Shown here piece after piece: positions 1 through 6,136 of a DNA stretch of 23,643 bases. The translations under genes and the position numbers were made by a program. Below the pieces are notes generated by a model that was given only the letters and a program-made list of their open reading frames with translations, was not told the origin of the DNA and made no database searches. The stretch's first letter is position 1; each line of letters starts with the position of its first letter. Origin of the DNA: JBGTIS01 sp041745535 (GTDB taxonomy: Bacteria > Bacteroidota > Bacteroidia > Cytophagales > Cyclobacteriaceae); assembly GCA_041745535.1 (NCBI GenBank), contig JBGTIS010000284.1, positions 1-23,643 of the forward strand, in the 5' to 3' direction.

Positions 1-1323
1 AATGGGTTATTAAAAGTGCAGGGTATGCAGCTACGGGTGGTTTTCAACATAACCCAGACAGACGGCGACTACAGTGCCACCATGGATAGCCCTGACCAGG
101 GCGCGACCGGTATTCCGGTAACAGCTACCCGTTTTGAAGACTCTGTATTAACCCTGCAGGTAGCCAATGCGGGCATAGAATACCAGGGGACTTTGAATCA
201 GGAAAATACTTTTGTGGGCTACTTTAAACAGGCAGGGCAGTCTTTTCCCATGAATCTGACCCGGGAGGCACCTGAAAAAGAGGCAGTAATCAGACCGCAG
301 GAACCTGCCATGCCTTATCCTTACTATTCGGAAGATGTTACATTTGAAAATACAAAGGCCCATCTTGGTTTGGCCGGTACACTTACGCTGCCCGAAGAAG
401 AAGGGAATTTTCCGGCGGTTATTTTAATAAGTGGCAGTGGCCCGCAGAACAGAAATGAAGAACTGATGGGACATAAACCCTTTCTGGTGCTGTCCGACCA
501 TTTAACCAAAAATGGGATTGCCGTATTACGGTTCGATGACCGGGGCACGGCGGAATCTACGGGAAACTTTGAAGCAGCCACTTCAGTAGATTTTGCCTCA
601 GATGTGGAAGCAGCCATTGCCTATTTGCAATCCAGAAAGGAAATCAACAAAAAAGAAATAGGGTTAATCGGTCACAGTGAAGGGGGAATTATCGCTCCCA
701 TGGTGGCGGCAACCTCCAAAGACGTCAGTTTTATCGTGTTGCTGGCAGGCACAGGCATACCGGGCAATGAATTGCTATTGTCGCGACAGGAGCTGATTGG
801 CCGGGCTTCCGGAATAAGTGAAACAGAGTTGCGGAAAGCAAAACCGGTGAACAAAGCCATTTTTGATATGATTATAAAATCTACAAACACAGAAACTTTA
901 AAAGCAGAGTTAACCGGTTATATCAAACAGGCCCTGAAAGACAATCCTGAATCGGGATTGCCGGCAGGGATGAATGAGGACGACTTTGTACAGGCACAGG
1001 TAAAGCAACTGACCAGTCCTTGGATGGTGTATTTTATTAAATACAATCCTGCGCTTACATTAGAAAAAGTCACCTGCCCGGTATTGGCCATTAATGGAGA
1101 AAAGGATTTACAGGTACCACCTAAAGAAAATCTAGAAGCCATAGCGAAAGCTTTGGAAAAGGGAGGCAACAAAAAAGTTACCACTAAAGAATTGCCAGGC
1201 CTGAATCACTTATTTCAGGAAGCTGAAACCGGCTCCCCCAATGAATACGGAGCCATTGAACAGACTTTTTCCCCAATAGCTTTGGAAGCAATCACCAGCT
1301 GGATTTTAAAACAAGTGGAATAA
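1..1323 (+). CDS. Alpha/beta hydrolase (S33-like serine esterase/peptidase), 5' end outside the window
   Basis: Probable secreted or periplasmic serine hydrolase. The reading frame is open from base 1 (NGLLKVQGMQLRVVF...). The GTG at 16 and ATG at 25 lie inside what looks like a conserved N-terminal beta-rich domain, so the true start and signal peptide are probably upstream of the window. Numbering from the GTG, residues 1-85 form that accessory domain and the hydrolase fold runs from about 105 to 435. The nucleophile elbow is GHSEGG with Ser221. SGSGPQNRNEE (139-149) is the likely oxyanion-hole region. Asp364 in NGEKDLQVPP and His398 in LPGLNHLF complete a credible catalytic triad. This architecture is common in Bacteroidota proteins annotated as alpha/beta hydrolase family. 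The substrate cannot be told from sequence. No downstream terminator is obvious. Confidence 0.9.
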   Translation, partial: NGLLKVQGMQLRVVFNITQTDGDYSATMDSPDQGATGIPVTATRFEDSVLTLQVANAGIEYQGTLNQENTFVGYFKQAGQSFPMNLTREAPEKEAVIRPQEPAMPYPYYSEDVTFENTKAHLGLAGTLTLPEEEGNFPAVILISGSGPQNRNEELMGHKPFLVLSDHLTKNGIAVLRFDDRGTAESTGNFEAATSVDFASDVEAAIAYLQSRKEINKKEIGLIGHSEGGIIAPMVAATSKDVSFIVLLAGTGIPGNELLLSRQELIGRASGISETELRKAKPVNKAIFDMIIKSTNTETLKAELTGYIKQALKDNPESGLPAGMNEDDFVQAQVKQLTSPWMVYFIKYNPALTLEKVTCPVLAINGEKDLQVPPKENLEAIAKALEKGGNKKVTTKELPGLNHLFQEAETGSPNEYGAIEQTFSPIALEAITSWILKQVE

Positions 1324-1385
1324 ATACGTTCAATTTACATTCCAACGATTGTGCTTTCATTTGTGTCAATGATGATAAAAACACC

Positions 1386-1622
1386 ATGAAAAGGACGCTC
1401 GTAATTTTGCTCACTTCGCTCTTATGCTACCCATATGCGTATGCCCAGATCAGCACAGCGGAAAACTCCAAATTTGATCTGATGGTTCGGGGCGGCTTAT
1501 TAAGTACTGACTTATACAATCCTCCTTTTTTCTTGAGGTTGTGTTTTGAAGGTTGCTCGCCAGAAGAACAAAGTAGTATTACCACACATACGTCTAACAT
1601 AGGAATAGCTTATCAGTATTAA
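1386..1622 (+). CDS. Small putative secreted protein, possibly a truncated gene
   Basis: A 78-residue reading frame starts 62 bp after the hydrolase. It opens with a convincing signal peptide: MKR, a hydrophobic core, then a YAYA-Q cleavage site near residue 21. The mature part is about 57 residues with two cysteines and ends in NIGIAYQY, which resembles the aromatic end of an outer-membrane beta strand. I do not recognise a family. It could be a genuine small secreted protein. It could also be the start of a longer porin-like gene cut short, because the sequence after it looks like gene debris. Immediately after the stop another frame reads LSVLKPEDRKAYEERLVADP before its own stop, so a frameshifted remnant is possible. 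Confidence 0.35.
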   Translation: MKRTLVILLTSLLCYPYAYAQISTAENSKFDLMVRGGLLSTDLYNPPFFLRLCFEGCSPEEQSSITTHTSNIGIAYQY

Positions 1623-1780
1623 AACCAGAAGATAGGAAAGCATACGAAGAAAGGTTAGTTGCAGATCCCTGGCCCTATTCAGGTTAACCGGGTTTCAAAC
1701 AGATGGAATATCTACCGGCTTATCAGCTGAATAAACAGTAAACGCGTCAGTTATTTGGGACACGGTCCATGCCGATACCC

Positions 1781-1862
1781 TGCCAACCAAGTGGAGAAGC
1801 TTTCCGCGGTCGCGGACGCCTTGCCAACCAAGTGGAGAGGCTGTCGTCAGTGGTCGACACCT
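1781..1862. repeat. Two-unit 41-bp tandem repeat
   Basis: Two directly adjacent 41-bp units (1781-1821 and 1822-1862) match at 32 of 41 positions. The first 17 bases, TGCCAACCAAGTGGAGA, are identical, and both units end in a variant of GACRCCT. Most differences fall in the second half, where unit 1 carries the dyad TCCGCG-GT-CGCGGA (1803-1816). A decayed third unit may follow, since GGAAGCTTTTCC near 1877 resembles the middle of unit 1. The tail of a preceding unit may lie before 1781. The function is unknown. Confidence 0.75.
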
Positions 1863-1868
1863 TGCTGA

Positions 1869-2021
1869 TGGAATCAGGAAGCTTTTCCTTTTGATAAAGA
1901 AGCCGTGTGCATAGCAGAACAGGCAAACCTTCCCATTCCCGGCCTTGCAGTTGAAATTTACATCCCTAAAGCAGTAAACAGTTTTAAAAAGATAAAAAAT
2001 CCATTAGATTGGCACTATTGA
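1869..2021 (+). pseudogene. Possible gene fragment without a start codon
   Basis: A stop-to-stop frame of 50 codons begins just after the tandem repeat and lacks an ATG. It has a plausible protein composition, including EAVCIAEQANLPIPGLAVEI followed by YIPKAVNSFKKIKNPLDWHY before the stop. I do not recognise it. It may be the tail of a deleted gene or a chance open frame, since the length alone is not significant. Confidence 0.2.
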
Positions 2022-2023
2022 TA

Positions 2024-2069
2024 CATTGCAGATAAAGTGTACTGTGCACTTTATCCGGATGTTGCCTGC
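2024..2069. repeat. Hairpin element ending in GATGTTGCCTGC (candidate 5' cassette boundary)
   Basis: A perfect 9-bp inverted repeat, GATAAAGTG (2031-2039) and CACTTTATC (2047-2055), has a 7-nt loop. An outer pairing of ACAT (2024-2027) with ATGT (2059-2062) lies beyond a small internal loop. The right end continues into GATGTTGCCTGC (2058-2069), which is perfectly complementary to GCAGGCAACATC at 2532-2543, the start of the large hairpin downstream. No T-run follows, so it is not a standard terminator. Confidence 0.45.
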
Positions 2070-2102
2070 AAGCTAAGAAAAAGGGAAGTCCGGAGAATTG
2101 AT

Positions 2103-2110
2103 TAAATTTG
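2103..2110 (+). promoter_or_regulatory. Candidate -7 promoter box for the MNT gene
   Basis: TAAATTTG matches the Bacteroidota -7 consensus TAnnTTTG and would place a transcription start about 12 bp before the ATG at 2129. The matching -33 TTTG is absent at the expected 19-bp spacing (bases 2080-2083 read AAAG), so this is a weak call. Confidence 0.25.
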
Positions 2111-2128
2111 ATCTGAAACAAAAAGAGA

Positions 2129-2437
2129 ATGCAACAACTACTTGAAAACAGAAAAGAAGATCTAAAAAGGCTTTGCCAAGCCATGAAAGTCCAAAGACTG
2201 TATGCTTTCGGTTCTGTTGTCTCTGATCACTTTCGGGAAGATAGTGATATTGATTTTTTGATCGCGTTTCCAGATAACTTATCAGTAGAGGAATATACTG
2301 AGAACTATTTCGCCTTGCATTATCAATTAAGAGAATTGTTTCATAGAGAGATTGACATCGTGACCGAACGAACGTTGTCGAATCCATATTTCATTGAAAG
2401 TATAAATGAGACAAAAGAATTGCTTTATGAAGCGTGA
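2129..2437 (+). CDS. MNT-type nucleotidyltransferase (antitoxin half of an MNT/HEPN pair)
   Basis: A 102-residue minimal nucleotidyltransferase of the DNA polymerase beta superfamily, the usual length for MNT antitoxins. The core motif is FGSVVSDHFREDSDIDFLI, with Gly28-Ser29 and metal-binding Asp40 and Asp42. The third acidic residue is Asp76 in REIDIVTE. In known MNT/HEPN systems (MntA/HepT) the MNT protein adds AMP to, and so silences, a HEPN ribonuclease toxin encoded by the next gene, usually with a short overlap. Here the next gene starts in overlap (ATG at 2427) but carries an internal deletion, so the antitoxin appears to survive without a working toxin. It sits between two hairpin elements with complementary ends. 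Confidence 0.85.
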   Translation: MQQLLENRKEDLKRLCQAMKVQRLYAFGSVVSDHFREDSDIDFLIAFPDNLSVEEYTENYFALHYQLRELFHREIDIVTERTLSNPYFIESINETKELLYEA

Positions 2438-2526
2438 AAGTGGATGATATTGTGATATGGGGCATAGTTACCATACATTTGCCAAAACTGAAGAATGAAA
2501 TTGAAGCCTTACTAAAAGGGGAATAA
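2427..2526 (+). pseudogene. HEPN (HepT/DUF86) toxin remnant with internal deletion
   Basis: An ATG at 2427 overlaps the end of the MNT gene and starts MKRE, a typical opening for HepT/DUF86 proteins, then runs into a stop after six codons. Starting at 2440 in a different frame the sequence reads VDDIVIWGIVTIHLPKLKNE and continues IEALLKGE to the stop at 2524-2526. This matches the family's usual C-terminus (a W, then LPxLKxxIE, then a short tail). Full HEPN proteins of this type are about 110 residues. The start and the last 28 codons are present, and roughly 75-80 codons between them are gone, including the RxxxxH nuclease motif. The junction lies at about 2437-2442 and shifts the frame. The toxin is therefore almost certainly inactive. 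Confidence 0.65.
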
Positions 2527-2531
2527 TGCCA

Positions 2532-2665
2532 GCAGGCAACATCAGCCAATAGCTATGGCGGATAAATTAGTAACAAAAACTTTAGTACACTCAATAAACA
2601 TGAATGCCAGTTAATAGCGATGTGCTTTTAATCCGCCACAGCTGTTAGCCGTGACTGTTGTGTGC
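2532..2665. repeat. Large imperfect inverted repeat, attC-like in layout
   Basis: Left arm 2532-2563 and right arm 2631-2665 pair at about 27 of 32 positions with a few unpaired bases. The best blocks are TGGCGGAT (2556-2563) with ATCCGCCA (2631-2638), AGCT with AGCT one base further out, CAACA (2537-2541) with TGTTG (2656-2660), and GCA with TGC at the ends. The unpaired centre is about 67 nt. Two arms with extrahelical bases and a variable centre are the layout of integron attC sites. The boundary sequences (GTTGCCT, GTTGTGT, GTTAGCC) only loosely fit the classical GTTRRRY box, so this is an analogy and not an identification. The element lies after the MNT/HEPN remnant and before the truncated regulator. 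Confidence 0.5.
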
Positions 2666-2685
2666 TACTTTGATAAAGCCTACAT

Positions 2686-2931
2686 ATGTTTGAAAAATTA
2701 CGCGCGTTTATCGAGCAAAGCCTTCCCATAACGGACGAGCAGTTTGAATTTATTAAAACACTATTTGTTCCGAAAGAGGTTAAAAATGGGGAATTTCTCC
2801 TTCGAGGAGGTGAGGTGGCTAAGTATGTCATATTCGTCGCTTCGGGTTGTTTACGAACCTATACGATAGACCCTACAGGAACCTTGTCGCGTACAAGAAC
2901 CTGTTGGATTTGGATAAGTACGCGCGCTTGA
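2686..2931 (+). pseudogene. Truncated Crp/Fnr-family regulator (N-terminal part of cNMP-binding domain)
   Basis: The first 60 or so residues are typical of the Bacteroidota Crp/Fnr regulators: LFVPKEVKNGEFLLRGGEVA, then KYVIFVASGCLRTYTID. Family members continue with about 130 more residues covering the rest of the cyclic-nucleotide-binding fold and a winged helix. Here similarity stops at about base 2868, after TYTID, and the frame runs into unrelated sequence ending at a stop at 2929-2931. No DNA-binding domain remains, so the product should not regulate transcription. The break is immediately upstream of a probable group II intron relic, which is the simplest explanation for the truncation. 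Confidence 0.7.
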
Positions 2932-2951
2932 AGACACTCGCGAAAGCTTAA
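2874..2951 (+). pseudogene. Possible C-terminal tail of an unidentified protein
   Basis: From the point where Crp similarity ends, another frame reads YRNLVAYKNLLDLDKYARLK, then TLAKA and a stop at 2949-2951. It is basic and helix-like. Its position just before the intron-like domain V hairpin would fit the end of an intron-encoded reverse transcriptase/maturase, but I do not recognise it as such. It is short enough to be chance. Confidence 0.2.
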
Positions 2952-2975
2952 TGAAGAACTCTATCGGTAAGCCTA

Positions 2976-3028
2976 GGCGGCCCCGCCGTGTGAGGGAAAA
3001 CTTCATGCGCGGTTTGACGCGGGCCGCC
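2976..3028 (+). ncRNA. Probable group II intron relic (domain V-like hairpin)
   Basis: The hairpin has lower stem CCGTG (2986-2990) with CGCGG (3008-3012), a two-base bulge TG (3006-3007) on the 3' side, upper stem TGAGG (2991-2995) with CTTCA (3001-3005), and loop GAAAA. A short lower helix, two-nt 3' bulge, 5-bp upper helix and GAAA-type loop is the signature of group II intron domain V. CGC at 2984-2986 sits where the catalytic triad (AGC, or CGC in some bacterial introns) is expected. An extra 8-bp stem, GGCGGCCC (2976-2983) with GGGCCGCC (3021-3028), encloses it. A possible domain VI-like hairpin, CGCCAT-GGA-ATGGCG, overlaps that 3' side at 3025-3039. The five-base loop and the lack of any reverse transcriptase argue for a degraded fragment. 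Confidence 0.45.
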
Positions 3029-3119
3029 ATGGAATGGCGCACTGGTAGTCCAATTATTGCTATATTTATAATAAATTGAGCTGCCAGGATCTACCCTACG
3101 GTTACATTAAAAAACAAAA

Positions 3120-3932
3120 ATGATAAAATTAAAGCACAAACTAAAAAACACACCTCTAATAGGGGATTTGTTAGTATATATATATAGAAAATGGACTTAT
3201 GTCAAGCCGAATATTTTTGACGAACCATCAATTTGGATTAGTAAACTTTTAACGAATAATAAAATAATAATTGTTCAAATTGGCTCCAATGATGGGAAGC
3301 TCGGAGACCCACTATTCCATTTAATTCAAAAAAATAAAAATTGGGAAGTTATTTTTGTGGAGCCGGTTCCGTATTTGTTCGATAGATTGAAGAGTAATTA
3401 TGGTATAGATTCAAGATTCAAGTTCGAAAATGTAGCCATAAATGACGGTTCTAAACAAATTTTCTATTCAGTAAAAGAAGAAGCCAATATTCACATTCCA
3501 AATTTACCTAACTGGTATAACCAATTAAATTCTTTTGATAAAGAGAATATATTAAAACATCTAAATGGGGTTTTGGAACCATTTATTGAAGAAACTTTAA
3601 TAAATGGTTTGACTTTGGAAGACCTCTTTAAAAATAACAAAGTCGAAACATTGGATCTATTACATATAGACACAGAGGGTTACGACTGGAAAATTCTTTC
3701 ACAATTAGATTTAGACAGATATTGTCCATCAATAATATTATTTGAGTACAAGCATTTGGCAAAATCAGAAAAGAACGAATCAATTAATTTTTTAAAACCA
3801 AAATATTCGATCTTCAAATTAGGCGGAGATTTAATTTGCCTTCATAACGATTTTATTAGAATTGAAGAGTTTCGAAAAGAACTTCGGGGAGAACTAATAA
3901 CGTACCCTAATCGAGTAGACGGCAAGTTATGA
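3120..3932 (+). CDS. FkbM-family SAM-dependent methyltransferase
   Basis: A 270-residue protein with the class I methyltransferase layout of the FkbM family. The SAM-binding motif I is VQIGSNDGKLGDPL (residues 52-65). FVEPVPYLFDRLK (79-91) carries the acidic residue that usually binds the ribose (Glu81). LLHIDTEGYDWKIL (180-193) contains the family's DxEGxD signature. FkbM enzymes O-methylate sugars or lipid and polyketide moieties, and in Bacteroidota are often found in polysaccharide clusters. The gene is markedly more AT-rich than NDH-2 next door and stands alone after an intron relic, so recent horizontal acquisition is likely. Its stop overlaps an ATG (ATGA at 3929-3932), as in an operon, but the following frame is broken. 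Confidence 0.8.
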   Translation: MIKLKHKLKNTPLIGDLLVYIYRKWTYVKPNIFDEPSIWISKLLTNNKIIIVQIGSNDGKLGDPLFHLIQKNKNWEVIFVEPVPYLFDRLKSNYGIDSRFKFENVAINDGSKQIFYSVKEEANIHIPNLPNWYNQLNSFDKENILKHLNGVLEPFIEETLINGLTLEDLFKNNKVETLDLLHIDTEGYDWKILSQLDLDRYCPSIILFEYKHLAKSEKNESINFLKPKYSIFKLGGDLICLHNDFIRIEEFRKELRGELITYPNRVDGKL

Positions 3933-4042
3933 TAAATCCGAAAACTAGAATTCTCGACCTTGTTGAAGCGGCAGTCGTATAAATTGGCGGAAGAATAATG
4001 GATAGATCAATATACTTTTCAGATTACTTAAAATCAGTATAA
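3929..4042 (+). pseudogene. Short broken frame coupled to the FkbM gene
   Basis: An ATG overlapping the FkbM stop begins MINPKTRILDLVEAAVV and reaches a TAA at 3980-3982. The same frame then continues IGGRIMDRSIYFSDYLKSV to a second TAA at 4040-4042. The start/stop overlap suggests this was once the next gene of a polysaccharide operon, now mostly deleted. No family is recognised, and both pieces are short. Confidence 0.2.
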
Positions 4043-4112
4043 CCATTCAGTATGCTTGTGGTTAATAATGGTGAATTAGTTTATTTGAAAGTATATTATC
4101 TAAAATATTCGT

Positions 4113-5504
4113 ATGGCCTATTCTGATGGTACTGTAAAAGAAGAATTTTCATTGTGCATTCCCGCAACCAGCAAGAAAAGAGTGGTAGTGGTGGGCGGTG
4201 GCTTTGGGGGGATGAACCTGGTAAAACACTTAGATGCCGGGCTGTTTCAGGTGGTGTTGTTCGATAAGAACAACTATCACACTTTTATGCCCTTACTGTA
4301 TCAGGTAGCCACAGCGGGCATTGAACCCGACACCATTGCCGATCCGCTGCGCAACCTGGTAGAATCAGGGAAGGATATTCATTTCCGGATGGCAAAAGTA
4401 CTGCAAATAGATACAGTGGCCCAGACCATTAACACCATTATCGGTAATTTGCGTTACGATTATCTGGTGATTGCTACGGGCACGAAAACTAACTTTTTTG
4501 GCAATGAATCTATCCAAAAGTGTGGCCTGCCCCTGAAGAGCCTTCGCAATGCGCTGAATATGCGCAGCAAATTTCTGGAAAGCCTGGAACGGGCTACCAT
4601 CACCACCGATCGGCAGGAAAGAAGTTATCTGCTGAATTTTGTGATTGTGGGTGGCGGTCCCACCGGTGTGGAACTGGCCGGTACGCTGGCTGAAATGAGA
4701 AAGTTTATTCTGCCCCGCGATTATCCTGAACTGGATATCATGAATATGCAAATTTATCTGGTGCACAGTCATGAGCGCCTACTCCCATACATGTCGGAAA
4801 AGGCTGGCAGAAAAACGCATAAATTTCTGGAGGAAATGGGCGTGAATCTGGTGCTGGGCAAAAAAGTAACCCATTACGATGGTGAAACAGCCACTTTGAG
4901 TACCGGCGAGGAAATTAAGGCGAAAACCCTGGTCTGGAGTGCCGGTGTGCAAGGCGATACCATTCCAGGCCTTAAACCGGAAAGTATGGAAAGGGGTATG
5001 TACGTAACCGATCCATTTACCCGCATAAAAGGCTATGATACTATTTTTGCCATAGGTGATGTAGCTTCGTTAAAAACAGAAAAATATCCGGAAGGGTATC
5101 CGGGCGTGGCGCAGGTGGCCCTTCAGCAGGGAAAGCAGTTGGGCAGGAACCTGAACCGACTTGCGCGAAAAGAAGAAATGGAGCCTTTTCATTACCGCAA
5201 TAAAGGCACCATCGCTACCATTGGTCGAAATAAAGCGGTAGCCGATCTGGCGGGTAATATCCGCACCGGCGGATGGTTTGCCTGGTTTTCGTGGTGGGTG
5301 GTACATATTTATTATTTGGTAGGTTTCCGAAATAAACTGGGGGCTTTTGCCAACTGGATACTGAATTACTTCGCCTACAAATACAGCAGCCGACTGATTA
5401 TCCGACCCTTTGAGCAGGAAGATAATGAGGAAGATGTACAACTGGTTCCTGAAGGGAAAATCAATGAGACCGTTACTGAAAAAACTTCTTCCGGTAACCT
5501 GTAA
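4113..5504 (+). CDS. ndh: Type II NADH dehydrogenase (NDH-2)
   Basis: Single-subunit membrane-bound NADH:quinone oxidoreductase that feeds electrons into the respiratory chain without pumping protons. At 463 residues it is in the normal range. The FAD-binding Rossmann motif is VVVGGGFGG (25-33), followed by NYHTFMPLLYQVATAGIEP (54-72), highly conserved in NDH-2. The NADH-binding Rossmann motif is VIVGGGPTGVELAG (177-190). AIGDVA (313-318) contacts FAD, and VAQVALQQG (332-340) is near the quinone site. The C-terminal part, with WFAWFSWWVVHIYYLVG (388-404) and FANWILNYFAYKYSSRL (412-428), is the amphipathic/hydrophobic membrane anchor. The ATG at 4113 gives about 20 residues before the first strand. 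It lies alone, just after the AT-rich accessory island. Confidence 0.93.
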   Translation: MAYSDGTVKEEFSLCIPATSKKRVVVVGGGFGGMNLVKHLDAGLFQVVLFDKNNYHTFMPLLYQVATAGIEPDTIADPLRNLVESGKDIHFRMAKVLQIDTVAQTINTIIGNLRYDYLVIATGTKTNFFGNESIQKCGLPLKSLRNALNMRSKFLESLERATITTDRQERSYLLNFVIVGGGPTGVELAGTLAEMRKFILPRDYPELDIMNMQIYLVHSHERLLPYMSEKAGRKTHKFLEEMGVNLVLGKKVTHYDGETATLSTGEEIKAKTLVWSAGVQGDTIPGLKPESMERGMYVTDPFTRIKGYDTIFAIGDVASLKTEKYPEGYPGVAQVALQQGKQLGRNLNRLARKEEMEPFHYRNKGTIATIGRNKAVADLAGNIRTGGWFAWFSWWVVHIYYLVGFRNKLGAFANWILNYFAYKYSSRLIIRPFEQEDNEEDVQLVPEGKINETVTEKTSSGNL

Positions 5505-5520
5505 AACCGACGCGGTTTTT
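5503..5520 (+). terminator. Short rho-independent terminator after ndh
   Basis: AAAACCG (5503-5509) and CGGTTTT (5513-5519) form a 7-bp stem with a three-base loop, and the right arm merges into a run of five T. It overlaps the ndh stop codon and lies between two convergent genes, so it may act in both directions. The GC part is only 3 bp, so it is weak. Confidence 0.4.
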
Positions 5521-5546
5521 AGCCGAAGTTTATCTTTTTGAGAAAG

Positions 5547-6080
5547 TTATGAAACCTCATAAAACTGCCGGGGATATTCTACCATACCGCCATAGGTTTT
5601 CAGGCTGTTTTCTTTCAGTTCCATAGCGAAAAATGATTCGTCGGGCACTTCAAAAGGCGCGCTTAGCTTCCAGCAACTGGCCCGCTTAAATCCCAGTCTC
5701 GGGTAATAGTCGGCATGGCCCAGCACAATTACCGAAGGGAAATCCAGCGACTTGGCTTTTTTCAGTCCTGCTTCAACCAGTTTTTTCCCAATTCCTTTTT
5801 TCTGATGAGAAGGTAAAACGGATAAAGGAGCCATTGCCAGCGAGGCTTGTTTCTGATGGCCTGAAATTATATGTATCGGATAAAAAAGGATGTGTCCGAC
5901 AACCTGACCCTGCGTTTCCGCTACCAGAGATAGCTCAGTGAAATAATTTTCCGAATTCCGCAGGGTTTCAACCAGTTTTCCCTCCTCCTTTCGCTGAAAG
6001 GCACGGTCGGTTACATGCTTAATTTCATTATAGTCGTGCTTGCTTTCCGGCCGAATAACAATATGCATATATTCACTCAA
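5547..6080 (-). CDS. GNAT-family N-acetyltransferase (YhbS-like)
   Basis: A 177-residue acetyl-CoA-dependent acetyltransferase. The acetyl-CoA pyrophosphate loop is QKKGIGKKL (93-101), preceded by the beta-4 strand MAPLSVLPSH (83-92). VIVLGHADYYPRLGFKRA (117-134) is typical of YhbS-like members (LGxPxYYxRFGF). The substrate is unknown. Two starts are possible: the annotated ATG, or the ATG four codons later (MHIVIRPE), where family similarity begins. The gene is convergent with ndh and lies 56 bp downstream of the pectate lyase-like gene on the same strand, so it may be co-transcribed with it. Confidence 0.85.
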   Translation of the reverse strand: MSEYMHIVIRPESKHDYNEIKHVTDRAFQRKEEGKLVETLRNSENYFTELSLVAETQGQVVGHILFYPIHIISGHQKQASLAMAPLSVLPSHQKKGIGKKLVEAGLKKAKSLDFPSVIVLGHADYYPRLGFKRASCWKLSAPFEVPDESFFAMELKENSLKTYGGMVEYPRQFYEVS

Positions 6081-6136
6081 TGTTTGAAAAAATCAACTTC
6101 CCAAACTTTGCATTTATTATGCCATTCAGTTCTCAA

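Larger units (their letters stand above)
1623..2128. other. Gene-poor stretch with repeats and coding debris
   Basis: About 500 bp without a complete gene. It contains a stop-bounded peptide-like frame at about 1609-1686, a two-unit 41-bp tandem repeat (1781-1862), a stop-bounded coding-like fragment (1869-2021), a hairpin (2024-2069) and a -7-like promoter box (2103-2110) before the MNT gene. The mixture suggests an accumulation zone for deletions and insertions rather than a normal regulatory spacer. Confidence 0.6.

Noticed and set aside
1781..1862. CRISPR-like repeat
   Set aside because: Only two directly adjacent units with no unique spacers and no cas genes; it is a simple tandem repeat.
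2073..2387. 104-codon minus-strand frame across the MNT gene
   Set aside because: It is antisense to the nucleotidyltransferase, whose catalytic motifs are clear, and reads as low-complexity Phe/Ser/Gln-rich sequence.
4365..4772. 135-codon minus-strand frame antisense to ndh
   Set aside because: Shadow of the conserved ndh sequence with no independent coding signature.
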